A stretch of 64,000 nt of DNA from Streptomyces bluensis (GTDB lineage: Bacteria; Actinomycetota; Actinomycetes; Streptomycetales; Streptomycetaceae), in assembly GCF_014650715.1 (NCBI RefSeq), contig NZ_BMVM01000001.1, forward strand, positions 868,001 to 932,000, in the 5' to 3' direction. Shown here in pieces: positions 1 through 7,667 of this stretch. Position 1 is the stretch's first letter; every line of letters begins with the position of its first letter. Under the pieces are notes generated by a model that saw nothing but the letters and a program-made list of their open reading frames with translations, was not told the origin of the DNA and did not search any database. Position numbers and translations under genes: made by a program.

Positions 1-58
1 CGACGGCTTCTGGACCCGGGCCGAGGACCTCGACGTGGATCTCGACGCCGCTCCCTGA
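1..58 (+). CDS. C-terminal end of an unidentified protein (partial)
   Basis: The window opens inside a plus-strand frame whose codons begin at base 2 and stop with TGA at 56-58. Only 18 residues are visible, rich in Asp and Glu and ending in Ala-Ala-Pro. Codon use is like that of the neighbouring genes, so it is probably the true 3' end of a gene that starts upstream of the window. The family cannot be named. Confidence 0.5.
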   Translation, partial: DGFWTRAEDLDVDLDAAP

Positions 59-255
59 CACCCGCCTCCGCAACAGCGCCTCCACACCCCCGGGACGGAG
101 CTGTGACAAAGGCGGGCACAACGATTGCGCGCGGTGACGGGTCGTATGAAGCGCAGGCGCGTGAAGGCACCTGCGGGTTCCGCTCATGCGTCTCGGGGCG
201 GAGCCGGTCGGTCCCACCGGCCACAGAAACCACCGATCACCGACATGGGGGAATC

Positions 256-879
256 ATGAACGTCCGTGCTCGCGGTACCCGACGTGTTGTCGCCGCTGTG
301 GCGGCCGTGGCGGCAGGAGTCGCCGTCGCCGTGGCCGCCGTCCCGGCGGCCGCCGCGCCGGCTTCCGGCACACCCCGGTTCCTGGCAGCCGAAGAGCTCC
401 CGCCGCACCCGGCATCGCCCTGGTACGCCGGTCCCGTCACGGCCGGGCAGCCCGATCCGCTGCCGGCGTGCGGGGGCGACGCGCTGCCGTCGATCGCCAG
501 TCACCGTGCCTACTGGACCGAGTACGACACCAACGCGCTGCAGGTGACGGTGGTGGAACGCAGCGAACAGCGGGCCAAGGACTTCGCGGCCCTGCTGCGC
601 CAGGACCTCGCCGGCTGCGCGGAGAAGCTGATGCGGGAGAACCCCGAGGTCACCGCCACGGAGCGGTACTACGGCAGGCTGAGCGTCGAGGAGGGCGCGT
701 ACGTCTACGGTGTCCACACCACGACCACCTGGGGGGCCTCGGACATCGGCCTGTACTCGGTCGGCCGGGACGGCACGACCGTGACCCTCGTCCGGTGGGC
801 GCAGATGGGCACCTTCCAGCACGCCCAGGTCGACGACTTCAAGAACACCACCGTCACGGCCGTCGACAAGCTCTACTGA
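256..879 (+). CDS. Small secreted protein of unknown function
   Basis: The 207-residue product starts with an Arg-rich N-terminus followed by a long Ala/Val hydrophobic stretch to about residue 32, a Sec signal peptide with likely cleavage near Ala-Ala-Ala-Ala-Pro. The mature part has two cysteines that could form a disulfide (near residues 73 and 123) and a mixed sequence ending in Lys-Leu-Tyr. ATG 256 was chosen over upstream in-frame starts because GGGGGA lies just before it and the signal peptide follows at once. The mature domain faintly recalls the extracellular sensor-type domains of actinobacterial lipoproteins and kinases, but I do not recognise the family with confidence. Confidence 0.75.
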   Translation: MNVRARGTRRVVAAVAAVAAGVAVAVAAVPAAAAPASGTPRFLAAEELPPHPASPWYAGPVTAGQPDPLPACGGDALPSIASHRAYWTEYDTNALQVTVVERSEQRAKDFAALLRQDLAGCAEKLMRENPEVTATERYYGRLSVEEGAYVYGVHTTTTWGASDIGLYSVGRDGTTVTLVRWAQMGTFQHAQVDDFKNTTVTAVDKLY

Positions 880-929
880 CCGGTGCGGTGCGCCGCGGCC
901 GGGCCACCGAGCCGCGGCGCCGACCGGCA

Positions 930-2057
930 CTACCCCAGGTCGACCTGGAACACCTTGTCCGCGCCGTCCGGCTCGCCTCCGTTGTTATCGGCGTTGGTGG
1001 TGGACAGCCACAGAGCGTTCCGGCCGGGGATCTTCTCCACCGTCCGGAGTCGGCCGTACTGGCTGGTGTAGTAGGCGACGGGGGTACCCGCGCTGGTGCC
1101 GCTGACCGGAACGCGCCACAGCCGTTCGCCGCGCAGGGCCGCCAGATAGAGCGCGCCGTCGGCGTACACGACCGCGCTCGGGGAGGCCTCGCTGACGGCC
1201 CACTGCCGTGTGGGGCTGGTCATTCCGGACGTCGAGCAGCTGCCCTCACAGACCGGCCAGCCGTAGTTCTTGCCGGACTCGATGAGATTGAGCTCGTCAT
1301 ACCTGCTGTTGCCGAACTCGGCCTCCCACAGCCTGCCTTGATCGTCCCAGGTGATGCCCTGGGGGTTCCGGTGACCGAGCGAGTAGACGAGTGTGCCGAA
1401 CGGGTTGCCGGGCGCGGGCCTGCCGTCCGTCGTCATCCTCAGGATCTTGCCGTTGAGGGAGTTCACGTCCTGGGCGAGGCCGCTGTTCTGCGCGTCGCCC
1501 GTGGTGGCGTAGAGATAGCCGTCGGGGCCGAACTTGATGCGTCCGCCGTTGTGGTACCTGTTCTTGGCGATGCCGGTCACGAGGACGGTGTAGCCGCTGA
1601 GCGAGGAGCCGTCGTACGTCATCCGGACGATGCGGTTGTCGGCGGCGGCCGAGTGCATGAGGTAGATGAAGTGGTCGTTGTTCCAGTTCGGTGAGACCGC
1701 GATGCCGAGGAGGCCGCCCTCGCCGCCGGTCGTCACGACATTGGGCACCGTACCGATCTGGGTCCTGGTGCCCGACTGGGTGAGTTTGAAGATCTTGAAG
1801 GAGTCCCGTTCGGTGAGGAGTGCCGACCCGTCGGGCAGCCAGCTCAGGCCCCAGGGAACGGTCCAGCCGGACGAGACGGTGCGGATGGCCGAGGGGACGG
1901 AGTCGATGCCGCTGTCGGCGCCTCTCTCGCCGCGGACCGTGGCACTTCCGGTGCCGGCCGCCACGCCGAGGAGACCGGCGGCCAGGGCGACCGCCGTCGC
2001 CGCCGCGGTCAGGGCAGGGGGCAGCAGTCGTGTGGTGATGTGGGGGTGGCTTGCCAT
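930..2057 (-). CDS. Secreted PQQ-dependent sugar dehydrogenase (glucose/sorbosone dehydrogenase family)
   Basis: The 375-residue protein begins with a Sec signal peptide (residues 1-40, hydrophobic Ala/Leu run). The rest has the six-bladed propeller repeats of the soluble glucose/sorbosone dehydrogenase family. Visible family signatures are a WGLSWLPDGSALLTER-type blade, EGGLLGIAVSP, HNGGRIKFGPDGYLY and SLGHRNPQGI, where His and Arg contact PQQ and substrate in the family. It would oxidise a sugar or aldose outside the cell. The start at 2057 is preceded by AGGAGGG and fits the signal peptide. A 13-bp palindrome sits 38-50 bp upstream of the start. The natural substrate is unknown. Confidence 0.88.
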   Translation of the reverse strand: MASHPHITTRLLPPALTAAATAVALAAGLLGVAAGTGSATVRGERGADSGIDSVPSAIRTVSSGWTVPWGLSWLPDGSALLTERDSFKIFKLTQSGTRTQIGTVPNVVTTGGEGGLLGIAVSPNWNNDHFIYLMHSAAADNRIVRMTYDGSSLSGYTVLVTGIAKNRYHNGGRIKFGPDGYLYATTGDAQNSGLAQDVNSLNGKILRMTTDGRPAPGNPFGTLVYSLGHRNPQGITWDDQGRLWEAEFGNSRYDELNLIESGKNYGWPVCEGSCSTSGMTSPTRQWAVSEASPSAVVYADGALYLAALRGERLWRVPVSGTSAGTPVAYYTSQYGRLRTVEKIPGRNALWLSTTNADNNGGEPDGADKVFQVDLG

Positions 2058-2094
2058 GGAACGGCCCTCCTGGCCCGGCATATTGGCAGGGACA

Positions 2095-2107
2095 TGACGC
2101 TGCGTCA
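2095..2107. promoter_or_regulatory. 13-bp perfect palindrome upstream of the sugar dehydrogenase
   Basis: TGACG-CTG-CGTCA is an exact inverted repeat in the 155-bp gap between the sugar dehydrogenase start (2057, minus strand) and the stop of the FadR-type regulator (2213). It may be an operator for the dehydrogenase gene. The cognate regulator is unknown. Confidence 0.3.
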
Positions 2108-2212
2108 GTCACCGGGACGGTAGGAGGTGCGCCGCGCAGGGGTCAAGAGCAGATGAAGCCAAAGGTCCGTACCGGGCTCATGGACACCGGCAGTCACCAC
2201 GCGCCCCCACCG

Positions 2213-2914
2213 TCAGCCCGTACTGTCGTCCTCCTCCACGGGCGGCATGAAGGCACGCAGCCACCGCTCGGTCTGGGCGACATGGGCCTGCGCGGCGCCC
2301 GCGGCGGCGACGGGGTCGTGGTCCGCTATGGCGGTGGCCAGCACCCGGTGGTCCTCGTCGCTCTTGCGGCGCAGCTCCGGGCCTTCGGGGAGGGTGAAGA
2401 CCTGGTACTTGCGGGAACGGGCGCGGAAGACCGACAGCAGGGAGGCCAGGGTGGGATTGCCGCCGATCCGGGCGATCTCCAGGTGGAACCGGTGGTCGAG
2501 CTCGGAGGCCTTGGCGGGGTCGTCGGTGGCCTCCATGGCCTCGATGAGCGCGAAGAGCGTCCCCACCGCCTCCGGAGTGCAGCGTGCCGCGGCCTGGGCA
2601 GCGACATGGGCCTCCAGCACACGCCGGATCTCGTAGACCTCCAACAGCCCGGTCAGCGGCAGGAGTTCCAGGGTCAGCGACAGGCTGCCGATCACGTCCT
2701 CCGGTCTGAGCTGGGAGACGTAGGTGCCGGAGCCGTGCCTCGGCTCGATCACGCCCAGCGCGGCGAGCATCCGCACGGCCTCACGCAACGACCCGCGCGA
2801 GACGCCCAGTTCCTCGCAGAGCTCCCCTTCGGGCGGAATGCGCTCGCCCGCGCCGAGGCGCCCCGTGGCGATCATGTGCCGTAGACCGTGAAACGCCTTG
2901 TCGACCGCGGACAT
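2213..2914 (-). CDS. FadR-type (FCD) GntR family transcriptional regulator
   Basis: The 233-residue protein has a GntR winged helix-turn-helix at about residues 8-75 (PPEGELCEELGVSRGSLREA, then the wing GSGTYV) and an all-helical FCD effector domain at about 95-220. Metal/ligand-site residues of that domain are visible as Asp and His in DHRFHLEIA and later His residues. Start 2914 is supported by GGGGAGGAG about 8 nt upstream. It is divergent from the aminotransferase/ABC operon. Two operator-like palindromes lie between them, so it most likely represses that operon and itself, released by the imported substrate or a breakdown product. Confidence 0.9.
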   Translation of the reverse strand: MSAVDKAFHGLRHMIATGRLGAGERIPPEGELCEELGVSRGSLREAVRMLAALGVIEPRHGSGTYVSQLRPEDVIGSLSLTLELLPLTGLLEVYEIRRVLEAHVAAQAAARCTPEAVGTLFALIEAMEATDDPAKASELDHRFHLEIARIGGNPTLASLLSVFRARSRKYQVFTLPEGPELRRKSDEDHRVLATAIADHDPVAAAGAAQAHVAQTERWLRAFMPPVEEDDSTG

Positions 2915-2980
2915 CGATCTCCTCCCCTGACGGTCCGGCGGCACGGCCAGGACCCTCGCGGTGCACTGTATCGAGGCCGA

Positions 2981-2993
2981 GTCATCAGATGTC
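2981..2993. promoter_or_regulatory. Operator-like near-palindrome (site 1) for the FadR-type regulator
   Basis: GTCATC-A-GATGTC is a near-perfect inverted repeat with one mismatch between arms. Its centre is 32 bp from that of a second similar site, about three helical turns, so dimers on both would lie on one face of the DNA. The site lies in the divergent promoter region of the regulator and the aminotransferase operon. Assignment to this regulator is inference. Confidence 0.45.
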
Positions 2994-3012
2994 TGCCATG
3001 TATCGACCGTGA

Positions 3013-3025
3013 GTCGTCTGATGAC
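3013..3025. promoter_or_regulatory. Operator-like near-palindrome (site 2) for the FadR-type regulator
   Basis: GTCGTC-T-GATGAC is the second copy of the motif, one mismatch between arms. Its right half (TCTGATGAC, 3017-3025) is the exact reverse complement of the left half of site 1 (GTCATCAGA, 2981-2989). It lies about 145 bp upstream of the aminotransferase start. Confidence 0.45.
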
Positions 3026-3168
3026 TTTGCTTCCCAACCTCTTGTATGGCTGAAAACGGCGTGCCAACATTCCCAGTCATCATACGTGTCCTGGTACGGA
3101 TCCGATGTCCCGATGATTCGACGACTCGATTCCGGCCAGGGCGCCACGTCCCGCAGAAGTGGATTCCT

Positions 3169-4410
3169 GTGAGCGAGACAGAGGTCACCACCGCGCCCAG
3201 CCCTCTCCTGCTGGCCGACGGCCGGCCGGCGGCCGGGGCATGGTCGTTGGATCCCGCCCTGCGGCACCTGAACCACGGTTCGTTCGGAGCGGTGCCCCTG
3301 GTGGCACAGGAGCGGCAGAACGAGTTGCGCTCGGAGATGGAGCGCTCCCCCGTGGTGTGGTTCCCGGCGCTGCCGCAACGGCTGGCCGCCACCCGGGTCG
3401 ACCTCGCGGCCTTCCTGCGGGTCGCCCCGGACGATCTCGCGCTGGTGCCGAACGCCAGTGCCGGCGCCAGCGTCGTGTACGCCTCCCTCAGCCGCCGCCG
3501 GGGCGGGGAGATCGTCGTCACCGACCATGGCTACGGCGCCGTGACCATGGGCGCCGAGCGGCTGGCCCGGCGCTGGGGCGGCCGCGTCCGCACGGCCCGG
3601 GTGCCGCTGGACGCGGACGCGCAGCAGGCGTACGAGGCTGTGGTCGCCGAGGTGAGCGAGGCCACCGACCTGGTCGTCGTCGACCAGATCACCTCGGCGA
3701 CGGCACGCCGCATGCCGGTGGACCTGATCGGCGCGGAGCTGCGGCGGCGTGACATCCCGTTCCTCGTGGACGGCGCCCACGCCCCCGGTCTGATCGCCGC
3801 GCCGCTCGCCGGTGTGACGGCCGACTTCTGGGTCGGCAACCTCCACAAATGGGGCTGCACACCGCGCGGCACCGCGACGCTGGTCGCCGGGGGCCCTCTG
3901 CGGGAGCAGCTCTACCCGCTGATCGACTCGTGGGGCGCCCCCGATCCGTACCCCGACCGCTTCGACCAGCAGGGCACGCTGGACGCCACCTCCTATCTGG
4001 CGGCGCCCACGGCACTCGACTTCATCGGGCGCACCTGGGGCTGGGACACCGCTCGCCGCTACATGGACGATCTGGCCGACTACGGCGAGCAGGTCATCGG
4101 CGCCGCGTTCGCCGAGCTGACCAGGGCGAGCGGCCCCGTCGGCGTCGGTATGCCCGTGCCCGGCATGCGGCTGGTGCGGCTGCCCGCGGGTCTGGGCGCG
4201 ACCCGCGTCGAGGCCGACGCACTGCGCGACCGGGTGGCCGAGGAGCTGGCTGTCGAGGCGGCCTTCACCAGCTTCGACGGCATCGGTTATCTGCGGCTGT
4301 CCGCGCACGTCTACAACACCCCCGCCGACTACGAGTACTTCGCCGAGGCATGCGTCCCCGTCCTCGGCGAGTGGGCCCGCGCGGCCCGCGAGCAGCACGA
4401 CACGCCGTAG
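3169..4410 (+). CDS. Class-V aminotransferase-fold PLP enzyme (isopenicillin N epimerase-like)
   Basis: The 413-residue fold-type I PLP enzyme belongs to the class V group that includes isopenicillin N epimerase (CefD) and cysteine desulfurase-like lyases. It carries the LNHGSFGAVP start typical of the CefD branch, VVVDQITSAT, DGAHAPG (the Asp that contacts PLP) and GNLHKWG, where Lys227 should form the Schiff base. GTG 3169 was chosen because similarity to the family begins soon after it; the ribosome site is weak. It is the first gene of an apparent operon with an ABC importer, so it probably acts on the imported amino compound or amino sugar. Racemase, lyase and aminotransferase activities are all possible. 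Confidence 0.82.
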   Translation: MSETEVTTAPSPLLLADGRPAAGAWSLDPALRHLNHGSFGAVPLVAQERQNELRSEMERSPVVWFPALPQRLAATRVDLAAFLRVAPDDLALVPNASAGASVVYASLSRRRGGEIVVTDHGYGAVTMGAERLARRWGGRVRTARVPLDADAQQAYEAVVAEVSEATDLVVVDQITSATARRMPVDLIGAELRRRDIPFLVDGAHAPGLIAAPLAGVTADFWVGNLHKWGCTPRGTATLVAGGPLREQLYPLIDSWGAPDPYPDRFDQQGTLDATSYLAAPTALDFIGRTWGWDTARRYMDDLADYGEQVIGAAFAELTRASGPVGVGMPVPGMRLVRLPAGLGATRVEADALRDRVAEELAVEAAFTSFDGIGYLRLSAHVYNTPADYEYFAEACVPVLGEWARAAREQHDTP

Positions 4411-4480
4411 GTCCTGTCGTCACTCCCCCACTCCCCCTTTCCCTGTCCACGGACTTCCCCATCCACGGAAGGTCAGCACG

Positions 4481-5782
4481 ATGAGAAGAAGGACGGCAGC
4501 CCTCGCCCTCGGTACCGCCGCCGTGATGGTCCTGACCGGCTGTTCCACCATGAGTCCCGGCGCGGACGGAACAGTCACCCTGAACATGGTCGAGAGCCTG
4601 ACGAACCCCGCCCGCACCGACCTGCTCAAGGGCCTCATAGCCGATTTCCAGAAGCAGAACCCGAAGATCAAGGTCAATCTGGTCTCGCCGCCCACCGAGC
4701 AGGCCGACCAGAAGATCCAGCAGATGCTCCAGTCCGGCAGCGGTGTGGACACCCTTGAGGTGCGCGACATCACCGTGGGGCCGTGGTCCAACAACGGCTG
4801 GCTCTACGACATGAAGAAGGACCTCGACGGCTGGCAGGGCTGGCAGGCGATGACGGAGAACGCCGTCAAGGCCTCCAAGGACGCCAAGGGCCGCACCTAC
4901 TTCGTGCCCTACGGCTTCTACGGGCTGAGCCTCTTCTACCGCACCGACCTGATCAAGGACGCCGGTTTCAGCAAGCCGCCGGCCACCTGGGACGAGCTCC
5001 TGGAGCAGGCCACCGCCATCCACGACCCGGCGAAGCGCCGGTACGGCTACGCCTTCCGCGGTGGGGCCAACGCCAACAGCAACGCCACCGCGATCATCGA
5101 GGCGTACGTCGCCGACAGGATCGACGCCGCCAACGGCTTCAAACTCACCGACGGCAAGACCATCTTCTCCGCGCCCGAGGCCCAGGACGCCATGGAGACG
5201 TACCTCAAGCTCTTCAAGGAGGCGTCCCCCAAGTCGTCGGTCTCCTGGGGTTACCCGGAGATGGTCGAGGGCTTCACCAACGGTTCCACGGCCTTCCTGT
5301 TGCAGGACCCCGAAGTGATCGCCACGGTCTCGCAGTCCAAGTCGGTCTCGAAGGACCAGTGGGCCACCGCCCCGCTGATCGCCGGTCCCAGCGGCAGGAC
5401 CGTCCAGCCGCTGGCCACCGCCGGGTGGGGCGTGGCGGAGGGCAGCAAGCACAAGGCCGAGGCGGTCAAGCTGGTCGAGTTCCTCTCCGAGGGCGAGGCG
5501 TCGACGGCCTTCACCAAGAAGAACAGTCTGGTGCCGATCCTCAAGTCGGCCACCGAGGACCCGTTCTACCGGACCGGCCCCTGGTCGAGCTACGTCACCA
5601 TGACGGAGAACCCGGAGAAGTACCAGGTCGTCACCCAGCCGCGGGGCGTCGACTGGTGGACCGAGTGGCAGCAGAAGTCCGATGCCGACGTGCAGAAGAT
5701 GATCCTCGGCAAGATAACTCCCAAGGAGCTGCTGGCCGCCTGGGACGCGTACTGGACCGAGAAGTGGCAGCGGGAGAAGTAG
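4481..5782 (+). CDS. ABC transporter sugar-type solute-binding lipoprotein
   Basis: The 433-residue extracellular binding protein of the family-1 (maltose/multiple-sugar) type has a lipoprotein signal whose lipobox LTGC places the acylated Cys at residue 21. The mature domain shows the expected pattern: an opening beta strand with PARTDLLKG, the NPKIKV stretch, the substrate loop around PYGFYGLSLFYRTDL, and aromatic residues near the C-terminus (DWWTEW). The ribosome site is GGAAGGT upstream of ATG 4481. It is followed after 2 nt by the first permease gene. The substrate is not evident; the PLP enzyme upstream suggests an amino-containing compound. Confidence 0.9.
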   Translation: MRRRTAALALGTAAVMVLTGCSTMSPGADGTVTLNMVESLTNPARTDLLKGLIADFQKQNPKIKVNLVSPPTEQADQKIQQMLQSGSGVDTLEVRDITVGPWSNNGWLYDMKKDLDGWQGWQAMTENAVKASKDAKGRTYFVPYGFYGLSLFYRTDLIKDAGFSKPPATWDELLEQATAIHDPAKRRYGYAFRGGANANSNATAIIEAYVADRIDAANGFKLTDGKTIFSAPEAQDAMETYLKLFKEASPKSSVSWGYPEMVEGFTNGSTAFLLQDPEVIATVSQSKSVSKDQWATAPLIAGPSGRTVQPLATAGWGVAEGSKHKAEAVKLVEFLSEGEASTAFTKKNSLVPILKSATEDPFYRTGPWSSYVTMTENPEKYQVVTQPRGVDWWTEWQQKSDADVQKMILGKITPKELLAAWDAYWTEKWQREK

Positions 5783-5784
5783 GC

Positions 5785-6798
5785 ATGGCCGGCGCGTCCC
5801 CGACGACGAACACGACAAAGACGACGCGCGCGACACCCCCGGGGGCGGGACGCACCTCCCGCACGTCAGGTGCCGCGCCCGCCCCCGGCGCTCGACCGGG
5901 GCGCCGCAAACGGGAGTTCACCACCCGCCGGGGCCTGCTCATCGCCGCCTTCATGGCGCCGGCCGCGGTCTTCGTCGCCGTCTTCACGTACTACCCGGTG
6001 ATCGCGGGAAGCCAGATGGCCTTCCGCAACTGGAAGCTGACGGATCTCACCGACACCTCCTGGGTGGGCCTGAGGAACTTCCGCGATGTCTTCGCCGACC
6101 CGGCCTGGGGCACCGTGCTGGCCAACACCGCGCTCTGGGTGGTCGGTTCGATCGTCCCCCAGTTGGTGATCGGCTTCGCGCTCGCCCTGTGGCTGCGCCG
6201 TCGCTTCCGCTTCCGCGGCATCTACCAGGCGCTGATCTTCTTTCCCTGGGCGATCTCCGGGTTCCTCATCGGAATCCTGTTCCGCTGGATGTTCAACAGT
6301 GAGTTCGGCGTCGTCAACGACCTGCTGCAGAAGGCCGGCCTGATAGACGAGCCGATCGCCTGGCTGGCCGATCCGGACACGGCGATGGCCGCCGTGCTGG
6401 TCGCCAACGTCTGGTACGGCGTCACCTTCTTCGCGATCATGATCCTGGCCGCGTTGCAGTCGATCCCGGACGAGTTGTACGAGGCGGCCGCCCTGGACGG
6501 CGCGGGCAAGGTTCGCACACTCTTCCGGATCACCATTCCGTACATCCGCACCACGCTGGCGCTCACCGTGCTGCTGCGGGTCATCTGGATCTTCAACTTC
6601 CCCGACCTGATCTTCGGGATGACGGGCGGCGGCCCCAACAACGAGACGCACATCGTGACCACCTGGATGATCAAGATCACCCAGCAGGGCGACTACGGCA
6701 GGGCCTCCGCACTGGGCCTCCTCGTGGTGGCGGGGCTGCTGCTGTTCGCGACGTTCTTCCTACTGGCCACGCGAGAGAAGCGAGAGGTGAAGCCGTGA
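5785..6798 (+). CDS. ABC sugar-type transporter permease (MalF/UgpA-like)
   Basis: The 337-residue integral membrane protein has a long disordered Thr/Pro/Gly-rich cytoplasmic N-terminus of about 50 residues, then six predicted transmembrane segments. The EAA loop that docks the ATPase reads EAAALDGAGKVRTLF, about residue 233 onward, followed by RITIPYI. ATG 5785 begins 2 nt after the binding-protein stop. The next permease gene overlaps its stop by 4 nt, so the pair is translationally coupled. Confidence 0.9.
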   Translation: MAGASPTTNTTKTTRATPPGAGRTSRTSGAAPAPGARPGRRKREFTTRRGLLIAAFMAPAAVFVAVFTYYPVIAGSQMAFRNWKLTDLTDTSWVGLRNFRDVFADPAWGTVLANTALWVVGSIVPQLVIGFALALWLRRRFRFRGIYQALIFFPWAISGFLIGILFRWMFNSEFGVVNDLLQKAGLIDEPIAWLADPDTAMAAVLVANVWYGVTFFAIMILAALQSIPDELYEAAALDGAGKVRTLFRITIPYIRTTLALTVLLRVIWIFNFPDLIFGMTGGGPNNETHIVTTWMIKITQQGDYGRASALGLLVVAGLLLFATFFLLATREKREVKP

Positions 6799-7631
6799 TC
6801 GGCAAGGAGAGCGCGATCGGACGGGCCGTCAAGTTCACCTTCCTCGGGCTGTGGCTGGTCTTCACCGTGTTCCCCCTCTACTGGATCACGGTCACGTCCC
6901 TCAAGGCGCCGGGCGACATCTTCGCGTTCCCGATCGCCTACTGGCCCGAGCACTTCTCGCTGGAGAACTACAGCGGCCTGTTCGGCACGGCCGACTTCGG
7001 GACCTACCTCACCAACAGCCTCGTCGTCGCGACCGTCGCGGGTGTGGTGGCCACCGCGATCTCGATGCTGTCGGCGTACGTGCTGGCGCGGTTCGAGTTC
7101 CGCACCAAGTCCGCCCTGCTGATGGCGGCGCTGGTCACCCAGATGATCCCCACCTTCATCGCGCTCGGGCCGCTGTATCTGCTGATGACCGACCTCAGGC
7201 TGGTCGACAACCGTCTCGGGCTCGTCCTCGTCTACATCGCCGTGTGCATCCCGTTCTGCACGGTGATGCTCCGCGGTTTCTTCGAGAACATCCCGGACGC
7301 GCTGGAGGAGGCCGCCATGATCGACGGACTGTCCCGGTTCGGGGCACTGTTCCGGGTGCTGCTGCCGGTGATGCGGCCCGGGATCGTGGCCGCGTTCATC
7401 TTCAACTTCGTCAACTGCTGGAACGAGCTGTTCCTTTCGGTGACGCTGATGAACAGCGACGCCAACAAGACGGTCCCCACGGCCCTGAACGGGTTCATCT
7501 CCAGCTTCAACATCGACTGGGGCTCGATGTCCGCGGCGGCCGTGCTCACCATCCTGCCCACGATGGTCCTGTTCGCATTCGCCAGCCGCCACATCGTCCA
7601 GGGCCTCACCTCCGGTGCGGTCAAGGGCTGA
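6795..7631 (+). CDS. ABC sugar-type transporter permease (MalG/UgpE-like)
   Basis: The 278-residue inner-membrane permease has six predicted transmembrane segments and the EAA loop EEAAMIDGLSRFGALF near residue 172, ending RVLLPVMRPG. GTG 6795 shares a GTGA overlap with the stop of the preceding permease. No ATPase gene follows. In Streptomyces importers of this family commonly borrow the shared multiple-sugar ATPase MsiK, which probably applies here. Confidence 0.9.
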   Translation: MIGKESAIGRAVKFTFLGLWLVFTVFPLYWITVTSLKAPGDIFAFPIAYWPEHFSLENYSGLFGTADFGTYLTNSLVVATVAGVVATAISMLSAYVLARFEFRTKSALLMAALVTQMIPTFIALGPLYLLMTDLRLVDNRLGLVLVYIAVCIPFCTVMLRGFFENIPDALEEAAMIDGLSRFGALFRVLLPVMRPGIVAAFIFNFVNCWNELFLSVTLMNSDANKTVPTALNGFISSFNIDWGSMSAAAVLTILPTMVLFAFASRHIVQGLTSGAVKG

Positions 7632-7667
7632 ACGGAGAGAGGAGAGAGGGTACGGACAGAGCGCGCT

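Noticed and set aside
186..1694. Long plus-strand frame of about 500 codons across the secreted protein and sugar dehydrogenase
   Set aside because: It is Arg-rich, has no domain, and overlaps two well-supported genes; high G+C leaves such frames open by chance.
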